DNA from: a virus
Reading direction: 5' to 3' (one strand)
DNA: 64,000 nucleotides
Virus record (IMG/VR): IMGVR_UViG_3300025009_000068
Location: 1-64,000 of that record
Part shown: in pieces, positions 18,001 through 25,752 of the stretch
Numbering within the stretch: the stretch's first letter is position 1
Layout of the letters: every line of letters begins with the position of its first letter
The notes under the pieces: generated by a model
What the model saw: the letters and a program-made list of their open reading frames with translations, nothing else
Told to the model about the DNA's origin: nothing
Database searches by the model: none
Program-made: the position numbers and the translations under genes

Positions 18001-21000
18001 TTCCTGAAGGGTGTGGTTGGACGGATTCATAGTAAGATCTGACGCGAGGATAGCCTGATTTACGCCCATCTCCATTGCGTCATAGGCATCCTTTGGAGTG
18101 TATTTGCCTTGAGCCTGCGTTCCACTGAATGCTTTGTCGGCTTCGGAGAAAAGATCCTGCCAGGTGAAGGATTCCTTCCGCGCGACCTTCCCTTTTACCC
18201 AGGTTGCAAGACGTTGGCTGGAAGATGCGGCAGGAGCTTGTTCCTCTTCTCTGGACGCATCAGCCATGGACTTCGCGGGGGTGACCGGGGCAGGTGCGGA
18301 GGGTTCTGGTTCAAGAGCGTCTTCGCTCTTGGGCTTCTCCGCCTCCACCTCCTCAACCGTCATGAACTGCTCGTCGATGTATCCTGGACGCAACACAAAG
18401 GATTGGACCCGCATTCCCCCTTCAAGGATGTAGCGAGCGCCCTTGTCGTCGGAGTAGATCGTATCCCCGTCCCTGTTCTTTCCGACGATTATTCGTTGGG
18501 GTCCTGGCTGAGCGGTCTGCTCAGACTTCTCTGCGACATTCTCATCCTTCCCTGCCTTCTCCCCTCCAATCCCCAACGCCGCCCGTACCGCGGCCTCGTT
18601 CTTCTTGGGGAACACCCATCCCTTGTGCTTGCCGTTGTAGAGCCCGCTGTGCTGCTTCAAGACGGGGGCGATGCGGTCCTTGTTCGCAGTGTAGTCGCCC
18701 TTCACGATTATGGACTTGGTGTCCAGGTCTGAGACTGTTAGGGTGGGGGGAGTGGAAGAGGCAGGTTGAACGGGGGAGGATGTCGTTGGCCGAGAAGAGA
18801 GAGGGGGCTCTTCCTTTGCTGCTGGCTCTTCCTCCACTTCCTTCTCTGCCACGGCAACCGGCTCAGCTTTCTCCTTGAGCGGCTTCCGAGCGGCGGTCTC
18901 GGCCGTCGGCCCGGTGCGGGTCTGCTTCGGCGTTACGGGGGGAGGGGCGGCGGGCAGTGCTGCGGGAGCTTCTGGTTTCTTTACCAACTTCCCAGTTTCC
19001 GTATCGACTACCAACCCATCACGCTGAGAATTTCCGAAATACCGGATCTCAACCGGGATGTCTTTTAGCCCGGCCTCAACAGCAGCACGAACACGGTGAT
19101 TCCCCTCGGAGATATGGACCTTCCCGTCCTTCTCCTTGAAGATGATGATGGGCTCCTTGACGCCGTTTTGCTTCACGTCCTGAACGAAAGCATTCCACTT
19201 CGCTGTGCCATATCCTCCGGTTCGATCTCTCTTGAATAGAAGGTGCTCGTCATTCTCTCCCGGCAGACCAACTATCTCTCGAGGATCAATCATCCCGCGA
19301 TCTGACCGGGTGGTATCGGTGCGTCCAGCATTCCAGTCCGGAGGGCCTTCATCGATGCGTGTTTTCCATTTCGGCTTCTCGGATTCTGCACTTCCCTTCT
19401 CCGCCTTCTCCTTCCCAGCCTGCTCTCGATCCTTGCGCTCCTGGTCAAGCCGCTTCCGCTCGGCCAATTGCTCGGCAAGCCCGGCCGCGAAGGGGAGATC
19501 AACATCCTCCTTCTGCTTCACTACGCCCTGCTCGGTCTCAATAACCTTCGGCACCTTCTTGCCTACAGGCTTCGTGGCATCGCCGCCCTTGAGCCATGCC
19601 TTGAATTCCGGCATGGTGAATTCGGTTATGGCGCCAAGGCCCTGCCACCCTTCCGGGTAATTGGCAAGGTAGGTTCCTAGTGCCTGCTGCTCGTCCTTTC
19701 CACCAGCTACGGCCTTCAATTCATCGAACTTGCCGGTTTCGGGATTTATCTGGTCGATAATGAACACCGGAAGTTTTGCATCCAGCGTCTTGTCTCCGGT
19801 CAGATTATCCGTCCGCACGAACACGTCGAGCAGGTCCTTGTCGCGGCCACGAACCCCCTTGATCCTGCCGTAATGCGCCTCTTTTATGACACGCTGCCAC
19901 TTCGGGGGGTCGTGATTCACGTCTTTCCGGACGGAGCCGATGGGACTTTCTATGGAGATCGGGATTCCCTGGAAGGAGAAGTGGCCGAGCTCTGCGTTGT
20001 CGGCTTTAATCTGCGGGGTCGTGGGTTGTGGCTTGTCGTTCAGCGGGGAGCTTGCTGCTTCGTGGGCGGCTATGTCGAGCGGCGTTTTCAGGGACTGCTG
20101 GGCTATGGATACGGGGTTTTCTTGTTCTGACTGCTGGCCTTGAAGAGGAGGGGCTTCTCCTTCGAGGCCTTCTCGCGTTGTTTGTCCTTCGAGGCCAGCC
20201 GGTTCTCCCTGCCCTACTTCTTCGGCGGTTCCTTGACGTGCCGCTTCCCCACCGGGTTCCTCGGATTTTGGGAATTCCAGATCTTGGCCGCCTTCTCCTG
20301 CGCCTTGTCCCTGGACATTCCCTCCCGGATAAACCTGTCCCTCATCGCTTCGTATCCCTTGGGCATCGGGTGCTTCTCCTTTCATTGCCTCTTGCGGCTC
20401 TTGTTGCGGCTCTTGTTGTGGCATGGCAAGAGGCTGTCTCGCGGCAGTTTGCGGAGTCGGGGTTGTGCGTTGGGCCGGTCCTCCAGGCGTCGGTACTTCC
20501 GGTCGCGCAAGAATGGCCTCGGGAGAGTACCGCTCTTCCTGGACGCCCTGCCTTACCGGGGTGCGCGTCGCGGCCTCTCCTGTCACGAGCTGTGACGGAT
20601 TAATCTGGTCGTAATACGCCTTGATCGAGTTAAAGATTTTGAGCTTGTTGCTCCTATCCTTCAAGGAAATTTTGCGAGAGTCGGCGTATTCAAGCATCTG
20701 ATCCCGGTTCATGCCGCGCAGGTCGGGGACCATCATGCGCCAATTCTGAGTCGGGGAAGGAAGTCTTGGAACGCCTTCAGGAGCTGGCTCGCCAGGATAC
20801 CCCTCCGGGGGAGCGGGAAGTCCAAAGCGCTCTTGCGGTGCTTCGATTCCGATGCGCTCCACGCGCTGAAGCTCTGGAAAGCCTTTTGGCCCTGAAGGAG
20901 GAGTGGCCGGCTGCCCGGTGTCGCCTGTATCTTCCGACCCTGCTCCACCTTCCCCGCCAGTCCCGCCTTGCCCTCTTCTCCCCTGTGCCGCCGTTCCAAG

Positions 21001-22731
21001 CCCGGCAAAGAAAAGTGAAGTGGCGGCCGTTGACGGAATCGATTCAAGCGCGGCTTGTCCAGGGGTTGGCGTTGGCATCCCGGCGCTCTCCCTGGCCGCC
21101 GCCTGCACTGCTGCCGTCGGGGCCTCGGTTGCTATCTCGACGGGAGCGATTTTCAATACATTGCCCACATACCTTCGGATCAATCCCTTGACCGGTTCAG
21201 TAAGGTTTCCCCCGAAGAGCTTAAGCATCTTCATTTCAAGAAGATCGCTGGAGGCTTCAAATGCTGTCTCGGCAATGGCCGCGACAACCGCTTCATCGTA
21301 TGCTTCTTCCCTGGGAATTCCAAGCTTTTCCGCGTCTTCCATGAACCGGTCATACTCGGCCAAGCCAAAGAGCGCAGCACCACTGGTCACATACCCCGCG
21401 AGCGCTCCCGCTGCACCACCAAACAACGCACCGGTTACGGTGGCCGGAAGCCTGGTGGACACGGAATGGCTGAAACTTCTCGCCCCTTCGTATGCCCACT
21501 TTCGATATCCGCCCATGCCTTCTTCTTGCGCCGCCTTTGATGGCTTCTCGAGTGTCCACCTCTTCCGTTTTGCTTCGAGGTCAGAGAGCATGGAAGAAGT
21601 GTCTACTCCCATGACTCGGCCCGCGCGAAGGTATGTTTCGGCTGCATCAGGTCCACCAGCCAGCATTCCGGATGCGATATCCCCAAACAGGCTTCCACCT
21701 TTTCCGGCATCAGCCATTCCAACGCCAGGAGGTCCAAGCAATTCAGTCGCCATGTCGTCAACGGCGCTTTCCCAAGCTTCTCTTCGCTTCTGCGCGGCAA
21801 TGTCCTCCGGGGTCTGCATGCCGATCAAGCCGAGGGCGCGGCGGCGCGTTTCCAGGGAGGCCGGCGGGGCGTTGGCCGTGAAGGGTTGGAGGCCTAGGAG
21901 ACCTTGCCCCTCGATGCCGCGACTACCTTGCCCTTCGCTGCCGGCACCGGCTTTGTGGCGAGAGAGCCATCCGGCCACGGCGTCAACGCCCTGCTGCCAG
22001 TCTCCGAAGTTCTTCATGTTCCCGGCATCGTCATTTCCAACATTTCCGGGATTGAATGTCCTGGCTCCCTTCCCGCGCGTTCCGTATGAACTATCCTGCC
22101 TCATGAGCGCCAGAACGACAAAAGGGTCAACGTTGTACCTGCTGGCAGAGGAAGCCACCATTGATCCGGTCACGGGGCTCCCAGGGGCCACGGATTGGAT
22201 GTGGGTGTCTATGGCCTCGATGGAACTGAGACTGGAAAGCTCGTTTGCATATCTGGCAACGCTTTGTTCGTGCCGTGGATCGGTAGCGTATCTTGATATG
22301 TCGTAGCCGCGGACTACTCCACCTTGCGGCCCAACATCAATGCTGCCATCGGAAAGACCGCCAGCCAGCCCGCGAGATGTCGTGCGTCGTGTCGTGCGCG
22401 GCTCAGGGGCGGGTCCGAAGAGTTGCTCTGCCAGGGCGTCGATTTGGGATGCCTTGAAGGTGGTGGGGATTGGTGATGTGGGCGAGGCTTGCGGAGCCTG
22501 GAAGACTGGTGAGGCTTGCGATGGAATGAATGGCTGCTCTGTCGTGCCCATTGGGTCGGACTGGATCGTCGGCGCGGCGGCGGTGGGTAGTGGGCTGGCT
22601 GGTGCTGCCGGTGCTTCAGGTAATGCGGTATCAATGGGCGTTGTGGCAGTCGCTGGCTGTGTTGCGGCAGTTGCGGGAGGGCCGAGAAGCTCAGCCGCCA
22701 TTTCATCGATCAATCGTCCATCGTAGGCCAT
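9001..22731 (-). CDS. Giant polyvalent protein (MTase, SNF2-like helicase, LPD38)
   Basis: A single 4,576-residue frame, one of the longest phage genes. Order by residue: Pro-rich start; lytic transglycosylase-like region ~150-260 (NVDPFVVLALMRQDSSYG); Gly/Ala hydrophobic stretch ~430-460; phage inorganic-pyrophosphatase-type domain ~915-1045 (FSFQGIPISIE); ParB-like domain ~1120-1235 (ISEGNHRVRA); adenine methyltransferase ~1600-1795 with NPPF; Strawberry-notch type SF2 helicase ~2000-2650 (GTGVGKG, DESH, GRTHRTNQ); zincin-like segment ~3390 (HEIQHAIQ); ADP-ribosyltransferase-like domain ~3535-3650; LPD38-type region ~3700-4576. This is the polyvalent protein class described by Iyer, Burroughs and Aravind, thought to be packaged and injected with DNA to counter host defences. 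Methylation, helicase and ART activities are inferred from motifs. Low-complexity Pro/Gln linkers separate the domains. Confidence 0.88.
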   Translation of the reverse strand: MAYDGRLIDEMAAELLGPPATAATQPATATTPIDTALPEAPAAPASPLPTAAAPTIQSDPMGTTEQPFIPSQASPVFQAPQASPTSPIPTTFKASQIDALAEQLFGPAPEPRTTRRTTSRGLAGGLSDGSIDVGPQGGVVRGYDISRYATDPRHEQSVARYANELSSLSSIEAIDTHIQSVAPGSPVTGSMVASSASRYNVDPFVVLALMRQDSSYGTRGKGARTFNPGNVGNDDAGNMKNFGDWQQGVDAVAGWLSRHKAGAGSEGQGSRGIEGQGLLGLQPFTANAPPASLETRRRALGLIGMQTPEDIAAQKRREAWESAVDDMATELLGPPGVGMADAGKGGSLFGDIASGMLAGGPDAAETYLRAGRVMGVDTSSMLSDLEAKRKRWTLEKPSKAAQEEGMGGYRKWAYEGARSFSHSVSTRLPATVTGALFGGAAGALAGYVTSGAALFGLAEYDRFMEDAEKLGIPREEAYDEAVVAAIAETAFEASSDLLEMKMLKLFGGNLTEPVKGLIRRYVGNVLKIAPVEIATEAPTAAVQAAARESAGMPTPTPGQAALESIPSTAATSLFFAGLGTAAQGRRGQGGTGGEGGAGSEDTGDTGQPATPPSGPKGFPELQRVERIGIEAPQERFGLPAPPEGYPGEPAPEGVPRLPSPTQNWRMMVPDLRGMNRDQMLEYADSRKISLKDRSNKLKIFNSIKAYYDQINPSQLVTGEAATRTPVRQGVQEERYSPEAILARPEVPTPGGPAQRTTPTPQTAARQPLAMPQQEPQQEPQEAMKGEAPDAQGIRSDEGQVYPGGNVQGQGAGEGGQDLEFPKSEEPGGEAARQGTAEEVGQGEPAGLEGQTTREGLEGEAPPLQGQQSEQENPVSIAQQSLKTPLDIAAHEAASSPLNDKPQPTTPQIKADNAELGHFSFQGIPISIESPIGSVRKDVNHDPPKWQRVIKEAHYGRIKGVRGRDKDLLDVFVRTDNLTGDKTLDAKLPVFIIDQINPETGKFDELKAVAGGKDEQQALGTYLANYPEGWQGLGAITEFTMPEFKAWLKGGDATKPVGKKVPKVIETEQGVVKQKEDVDLPFAAGLAEQLAERKRLDQERKDREQAGKEKAEKGSAESEKPKWKTRIDEGPPDWNAGRTDTTRSDRGMIDPREIVGLPGENDEHLLFKRDRTGGYGTAKWNAFVQDVKQNGVKEPIIIFKEKDGKVHISEGNHRVRAAVEAGLKDIPVEIRYFGNSQRDGLVVDTETGKLVKKPEAPAALPAAPPPVTPKQTRTGPTAETAARKPLKEKAEPVAVAEKEVEEEPAAKEEPPLSSRPTTSSPVQPASSTPPTLTVSDLDTKSIIVKGDYTANKDRIAPVLKQHSGLYNGKHKGWVFPKKNEAAVRAALGIGGEKAGKDENVAEKSEQTAQPGPQRIIVGKNRDGDTIYSDDKGARYILEGGMRVQSFVLRPGYIDEQFMTVEEVEAEKPKSEDALEPEPSAPAPVTPAKSMADASREEEQAPAASSSQRLATWVKGKVARKESFTWQDLFSEADKAFSGTQAQGKYTPKDAYDAMEMGVNQAILASDLTMNPSNHTLQEAEQKVKELQNLIAKLPTQSKRTEEMDEFQQFSTPPPLAYLASWVANVNEQDTAIEPSAGIGGLAVFAKNAGAKVFVNELSPRRAAILEEMGFDRVFTENAEQLDNVLLDDVKPTVVVMNPPFSSTAGRIKGQRNTMNAARHIEQALNRLEDRGRLVAIVGRGMSVDAPSFRDWFAKIGKKYTVLADIGLSGKGYQKYGTTFDNRVIVIDKTGPGFDNIIKGSVEDVTEALPLLLGVRNARQRSKTSQGAESSQAQPGRAQGAQEGQTEPRPIVTPQSSVDVVGSGQQEPRPRQPGKRDGEVNEPVEPGRSDEGADGGKRGGRPGGASPQSEQVSGEPGTRVDRPGRGKDDSDREAGLRQQQRLEVSMAKAETQAEALSDSVYDAYKPSVKVAGTKAHPGNLVESAAMASVEAPPADYVPSIPKEVLAAGNLSDAQMETIVRAGQAHDTILEGGERQGFFIGDGTGVGKGREIAGVFLDNWNKGRKKGVWLSANSSLFKDARRDTEGIGDDAEKIFELGKVKATSSINASEGILFGTYDTLKMAAKGEQGKSGKRRIDQVVAWLGADFDGVIALDESHRAGNALQVQGQRGRKDPSKTALAVIELQDKLPNARVVYVSATGATEVMNLAYAKRLGLWGTGTPFPSVQAFVGQIQSGGIAAMELVSRDMKSMGKYLARSLSFHDVTYDKLEHVLTADQRDIYDKLAEGWQTVLNNLNEALQETGVVDEDGKTMDGRAKSAAMSAFWGSHQRFFNQIITSIQMPSVISRMNKELESGNACVIQLVNTNEASLGRAMANLEEDESLEDLDLTPRDQLMQYIERSFPIFQYEQYADEDGNVKSRPVLDANGNPVVNRTAEAMKERLLDQLGSIRVPDGPLEMILNEFGVKDVAEVTGRTQRVVTDESGKRVREKRSKAKTETDAQAFQEGEKNILVFSTAGGTGLSYHADLKAKNQKKRIHFLVQAGWRADVAVQGFGRTHRTNQKQAPHYLLVTTDLKGQKRFLSSIARRLDQLGALTKGQRQTGSQGFFSARDNLESEYATEALQKFLKNLLHDGEISGVSVDDFELQTGMKLRNDNGMQAAASPPMTQFLNRLLSLKYDTQNAVFDAFSKEMDAIVRREIENGTLDQGLENLKAAKIELVSEQTVHTDEKSGAETKYVELDVSNPTPVVSWEESGKVARKGYYQNLRSKNVWGRGSEKLRTKSSGDVVNEALLTAPSSRHQNVETIDLDDEKKWRRVEKEEAEKLWNDEYDKVPKMVTQRTHLISGAILPIWDRLTGKARIVRIQTDKGQRFLGRLINREDLSNTLRNLGASRTTAEYPTDRAIQLLGQGHRLELSNGWTVKESRVSGEMRIEIVGPNFNFDAELARAGVFTERVNWKTRYFIPTGTDAGQVLDKVTKSRPIVDDVAPFQGSGRVGAEEMEGGNAKEEREQEDRQAPTLQGVPKIKITNPEEKITHKAGYSEFFTTVVDADGGQAAKRVSGKAVKVKGLPDGREAFAYKIDGAYPWVVVDKQSGLALASGERTMENAVFTAELSIENVDKEEMDKVFAESELDLLPLYSWQAPGGQGTTNLYSGFPVDELIREIRAAKASIEELMPRIMPRLTDLGARIIARGHNTARTFKEELSRVLGDAFDAVRRYVLKIFAAAQRAYAKLPDAVKNEWGTFAGPKAQWWDKAEGKFSSLYDKREKFEIDDSGARIKKADEILPKEFKFKESDDGFHVYRKGKFEGLGVDKWRAAVDVSQRYGMTLDDILDHPELFKQYPELRKLGLTFLENPDGSKISGSYSPRSNKIEIRYPSKEVFAELGKDLNTNLKKDLLHEIQHAIQKLEDFARGGAPLIEKIKQQHPKEFETAIDRIKSEKPTWTSVRSVFGGDVGQTAAFSIYNRLAGEIEARDVASRSNLTPEQRRATPPYSSENIAPEDAIVRFGDGETQMAVAPKDLPESAKAKLAGTRVVGEDGEPLAVFHGGEAAIGEFKNKPDRRGGNGGFYFTPNARLASVFADQADVPGVHQVYLAIKNPKIVDFDTGASANLSPKDIASLKSQGFDGVIGKRDKTVVEYVVFNSDQIVSALSPEGEAAGKQPEQQGQQKQPEQLRSALTPPLQSEQGAIRLPQLPKFPNWSRAKAQRASTGDAEIDAALNKIGPAQKTTKEKLDAALDNWKLKAEQGIFDRFASLKALAKSAGIDTASNASRIQEDPYVAATMTTSLGDMLATMMNHGVPQWKEGAVWTPTRNKGLAQVFEPVADQLDMFLGWMVGKRAEKLMAEGRENYFTDAEIKALKRIITLPENKAKFLKVEADYIAFKKGVLDFAEASGVINAEERLLWDHDEYVPFYRIMEETQGLKGPRNKNSVASQYSGIKKLKGGESRLGDIFVNIMMNFSHLVDASVKNHATELSIQAAEKMGVAVKAKNQFKPAIVPGNQIKKIVEAEYGPLLESMGIDTSLLDFKSLQSLYRMFQMTKPQGPDVIHVLRDGKPVYYHIQDSLVLRSLSAVNERPWGGPAMKAMRTAKRLLTRGVTADPGFMIANLTRDTLSAWVVSPDFKAGVDSVKGAIKTFREDEDYVAMQASGAAFSGGYAFGHDLEAAKREVEKLNKKYKVDGSTVLNSVKKMWAFWEKFGSRFENATRTQIYANIRARGGAHVEAAYEAKRIMDYSKRGDWMTIKFLCETVPFFGARLQGAQRLYHGYRENPRGFATKGMILMGATLALYAMNADDDRYKELEEWDRDNYYHFFVLDEHFRLPKPFEVGAIFSTIPERLAEWWLGEGTSKEFARRMLFTLNQTFSWQPPQLIGPMIEQYANKSFFTGRPIEGQSLQALQPGARRDPWTGETVSVIGEATNVSPKRMEAFMRGYFGTLGTYALMASDVAVRWMYDYPDPPASRLDDLPVIRRFVQEDPARHTKYVTSMYEMIREVDQLYATVRRYEKTMEPGKAGELIERERRKLTYKDTFNKVQRQFSMIDQEIRNIHLRRDLTPEMKRKSIDELTRSKNELARDVYDSTKAAFK

Positions 22732-22848
22732 GGGTGGGTGATCCTTCCTGACTTTATGCGTGGATGGTTGCGGACCAGGGCTTTCGGATTTTCAAAATTG
22801 GAAAGTACCAGAGGTTTCTGCCTCTGGAAATGACGGGTGGAACATCCT

Positions 22849-23220
22849 TCATTCAACTGGCTTTCCCGTGAAATCTCTTAACAGTATTTTGAAAAAAGAA
22901 TCGGAATCGTCACTCTCTGGAGAATCAATCTTAGACTTTGCCAGTCGATCAAGATCATCCACTCGCTTTAATGCTGCCCGGATGTCGGAGAAGTCTCGAT
23001 AAAGAATGGGATCTTTTTTCTTGAAGAGGAAAGGGAATATGCTAATCGCAGCATTCAAACTAAGATGATGCCATTCATGTTCTTGCAATCCAGTAATTTC
23101 GGGATGCTCTACATACAACAAGCACCCGAAACGGTTAATATCGTTATCGAACCCAAGTAATTTCACGTTTTCAGCGAAGCCAATTCTTGAATTCAAGACT
23201 TTTATTATCGCTTTTCCCAT
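22849..23220 (-). CDS. Hypothetical protein
   Basis: A 123-residue soluble protein with ATG after AGGAGAAATATT. It has a mixed alpha/beta N-terminal half (LLGFDNDINRFGCLLYVEH), a tryptophan/His motif (EHEWHHL) and a charged C-terminal half. Codon and base use are somewhat more AT-rich than its giant downstream neighbour. I recognise no family. It lies between internal virion protein genes, so a virion or assembly role is possible but unproven. Confidence 0.6.
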   Translation of the reverse strand: MGKAIIKVLNSRIGFAENVKLLGFDNDINRFGCLLYVEHPEITGLQEHEWHHLSLNAAISIFPFLFKKKDPILYRDFSDIRAALKRVDDLDRLAKSKIDSPESDDSDSFFKILLRDFTGKPVE

Positions 23221-23337
23221 AATATTTCTCCTCTCTCATGTCGTTGATGGTCGTTGATGACCGCTACCCATTCCAGCCCACTAAAACAGGCTACGAATTT
23301 ATTTTATTTCATGAAAGAGAAGAACGCAATCAACAAA

Positions 23338-25650
23338 TCAACCACCAATGCCACCTCTCGCCAAACCTCTTCCATCTCCCTGCTGATACTCAGGCAACGC
23401 AGTATTATCGCTCTCCCACATAAAAATCGGCGGAATCTTCCCCACCTTCATCCCCATGGCCAGCACCTCGGCCGCAAGCGCCGGGTCCTCGTTCGCCAAA
23501 GCAAAAGCCTCGAAAATGGCGCGGTCCTTCCTTGCTCCCATGGACCGCTCTCCACGCACCACTTGCTGCACGTCCTCGGCCCTGTCTCTCACGGGGAGCT
23601 CGTGCCAGAGTACCGGCGTTCCCCTTCCAGGAATTACCTGGTCGCCCCACTTGTCGGTTATTGGGCGCTGACCGGATTGCTGTGGGGAAGTGGGTTGCTG
23701 CTGAGGCTGGGGAGAAACTTGCTGCTGGGGCTGGAATTGATCCTGCCGAGCGGGCCGCTGAACCTGGAGTCCGCGAGACTGAGGAGCAAGGGGCGTCGTC
23801 ACATTGCCACCCGCAGCCCCACCGCCAACCGCCCCGCCATTCCCTTGAAGGAGAAATTGATTGGCCTTCCCGGAAAACATTGAAAGCGACGGCTGTTGCT
23901 GCTGCTGTTGCTGCTGCTGTTGCTGAGCAACGGGACCCGTTCCAACCGCACCGATTTCAGTTCCTGCGGATAGCCCCTGCTGCCCCTGCTGCCCCTGCGA
24001 CACGGGAATCCCGCTCCGCCGAAAAGTATCCCCGTAAGCCTTGGTTGATCCTTCCGGCGCTCCGCTCATGACAATCCTCGCACGCTCTCCAATGGGAAGG
24101 GATGCGAACGTATCCTCCTTCTGCTGCCTTTCGGCCTCTCCCTCGCGCTCCATGACATACTTGACTCGCTCGCTCAACGGCATTCCAGCCCAGGCCTCGG
24201 GCGCATAGTCTGCCATCATGAGGCCGCGTGCTCCTCCGGCTCCTTGACGGGCAAGAGGGGCGGCCGTGGTTGGCCTGGTGGATAGGCCTCTTTTGCCGGT
24301 AACACCCGGCGCTGTCTCGGCTGCGTATGCCTCGTTTGGGGATATCGCTGACAGGATGCGACTTCCGAGAGATGCCTCTTGCTGGTTGGTCGGCGTGACA
24401 CGAGACGGGACGGAAGGTGCTCTGAAGGGGACGAATGGCGCTTGTTGCGATGCGCCTGCACTACCATCCCCCGTCGATGGAAGCTCCATTTCATCAAGCT
24501 CCTGCATGGTTCGCCCTGAAGGGGATAGGCCTCCTCCCTTCGAGGGTGATGCGTTTCCGGGTGCGCCTGGTGCCCCGCCACCGGGAGATCCCTGCGATAG
24601 TTTCTGAGATATGGCCTCTGCCGCCTTCTTGATCTCTGCTTCGGATTTGTTGGGGTACTTCGCTTTGATCTGGTCATAAACCGATTGAGGATCTCCAGGG
24701 ACTGCTTGGCCTCCCTGCCCGGCACTCCCAGCCCCACCTTCACCGCCACCGCCACCCCACAAAGAAGACTTTCTGAGCTTGTCGGCATAAGCCTTCAGCC
24801 CATCAACCTTCTTCTGTGCCGACTCGGTATCGAAAGAATTCTGGAAAATATTCCCGGCCGCCGCCAGTACCGCGCGCTGATATGCGGCATCGTCTCCCCT
24901 GCTCACCGAATGCATGATCATGTTGGCCTGCACGGGATCGACCCCGAGGGACTCGACATACATCATGGTGTTCTTCTCTTCGGGGGTCGGGGTAAGCCTG
25001 GCCTTCTGAACATCGATGCTTCCCTGGTGCGTTGCCTCGTCAAGCTTGTACCCATGCCCAACATCCAACTTCTCAAGCTCATTGGCCCGCTCAATCCCCA
25101 TCTTCCGAACGTCCCAGGCCTTGTCTTTCATCCACTGAGCTTCCTTGGCCCTGCTCTGCCTGCTTTCCGCGATCCATCCCATGAAATTCTTGGGATTCGC
25201 CAGGGCCATGGGAACCTCCAGCATTTCGTTGATGCTGCCGAACTCCTGTGCATTCCCGGCATCATCGGTAAGGGTGAACGCCTTCACTCCAGTTCTCGGA
25301 TCAACCTTGACGCCGCCCTTGTACTTCCTGCCGTCGGGTACATACCCGTCATAGCTCAGCATATCGGCCACGACTTGGGGGTCCTGCGTCGCCACGGCCC
25401 GCTTTGCCACGGGAAGGAAATCACGCATGAAGGCGTTGTAGTTCTTCTGCTCCTCGAGCCCTTCCATCTTGAGCCCACGCTCGGCCTGAACCAGCGGTTC
25501 ATTCGCCTTCTGCTGGTCGATCTCGCTTTGCAGCCCCTGGTTTACGAGGCCCGCCCGCTGCTGGCCAAGCTCCTGCGTTTGTGCGTCCTGGTAGCCTTTA
25601 TACATCAAACTTGGAGCCGTACCGGATACGATGCCTCCCCATCCAGCCAT
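23338..25650 (-). CDS. Putative internal virion protein
   Basis: A 770-residue protein with ATG after AAGGAGAAAGTCC. The first ~330 residues are helical and charged (QSEIDQQKANEPLVQAERGL). The rest is low-complexity: Gly/Ser/Pro stretches, a poly-Gln run of about 13 residues (DNA ~23890-23930), and QPQQQ repeats. It sits directly upstream of the giant polyvalent gene and downstream of another Gly-rich protein gene, the usual place for internal core or DNA-ejection proteins in podoviruses. No catalytic motif is seen. The call rests mainly on position and composition. Confidence 0.55.
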   Translation of the reverse strand: MAGWGGIVSGTAPSLMYKGYQDAQTQELGQQRAGLVNQGLQSEIDQQKANEPLVQAERGLKMEGLEEQKNYNAFMRDFLPVAKRAVATQDPQVVADMLSYDGYVPDGRKYKGGVKVDPRTGVKAFTLTDDAGNAQEFGSINEMLEVPMALANPKNFMGWIAESRQSRAKEAQWMKDKAWDVRKMGIERANELEKLDVGHGYKLDEATHQGSIDVQKARLTPTPEEKNTMMYVESLGVDPVQANMIMHSVSRGDDAAYQRAVLAAAGNIFQNSFDTESAQKKVDGLKAYADKLRKSSLWGGGGGEGGAGSAGQGGQAVPGDPQSVYDQIKAKYPNKSEAEIKKAAEAISQKLSQGSPGGGAPGAPGNASPSKGGGLSPSGRTMQELDEMELPSTGDGSAGASQQAPFVPFRAPSVPSRVTPTNQQEASLGSRILSAISPNEAYAAETAPGVTGKRGLSTRPTTAAPLARQGAGGARGLMMADYAPEAWAGMPLSERVKYVMEREGEAERQQKEDTFASLPIGERARIVMSGAPEGSTKAYGDTFRRSGIPVSQGQQGQQGLSAGTEIGAVGTGPVAQQQQQQQQQQQPSLSMFSGKANQFLLQGNGGAVGGGAAGGNVTTPLAPQSRGLQVQRPARQDQFQPQQQVSPQPQQQPTSPQQSGQRPITDKWGDQVIPGRGTPVLWHELPVRDRAEDVQQVVRGERSMGARKDRAIFEAFALANEDPALAAEVLAMGMKVGKIPPIFMWESDNTALPEYQQGDGRGLARGGIGG

Positions 25651-25752
25651 GGACTTTCTCCTTATTGCGATTCACGGTTATTGTGAGTGGTCATTTTATT
25701 TCATAGTTCAATAATTAGGGTAAAAATGAAATAGCATTGCTCGATTCAATTC

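Noticed and set aside
20903-22306. 467-codon plus-strand frame inside the giant gene
   Set aside because: Composition is Ser/Pro/Ala-rich shadow of a GC-rich gene; minus-strand frame has clear domains.
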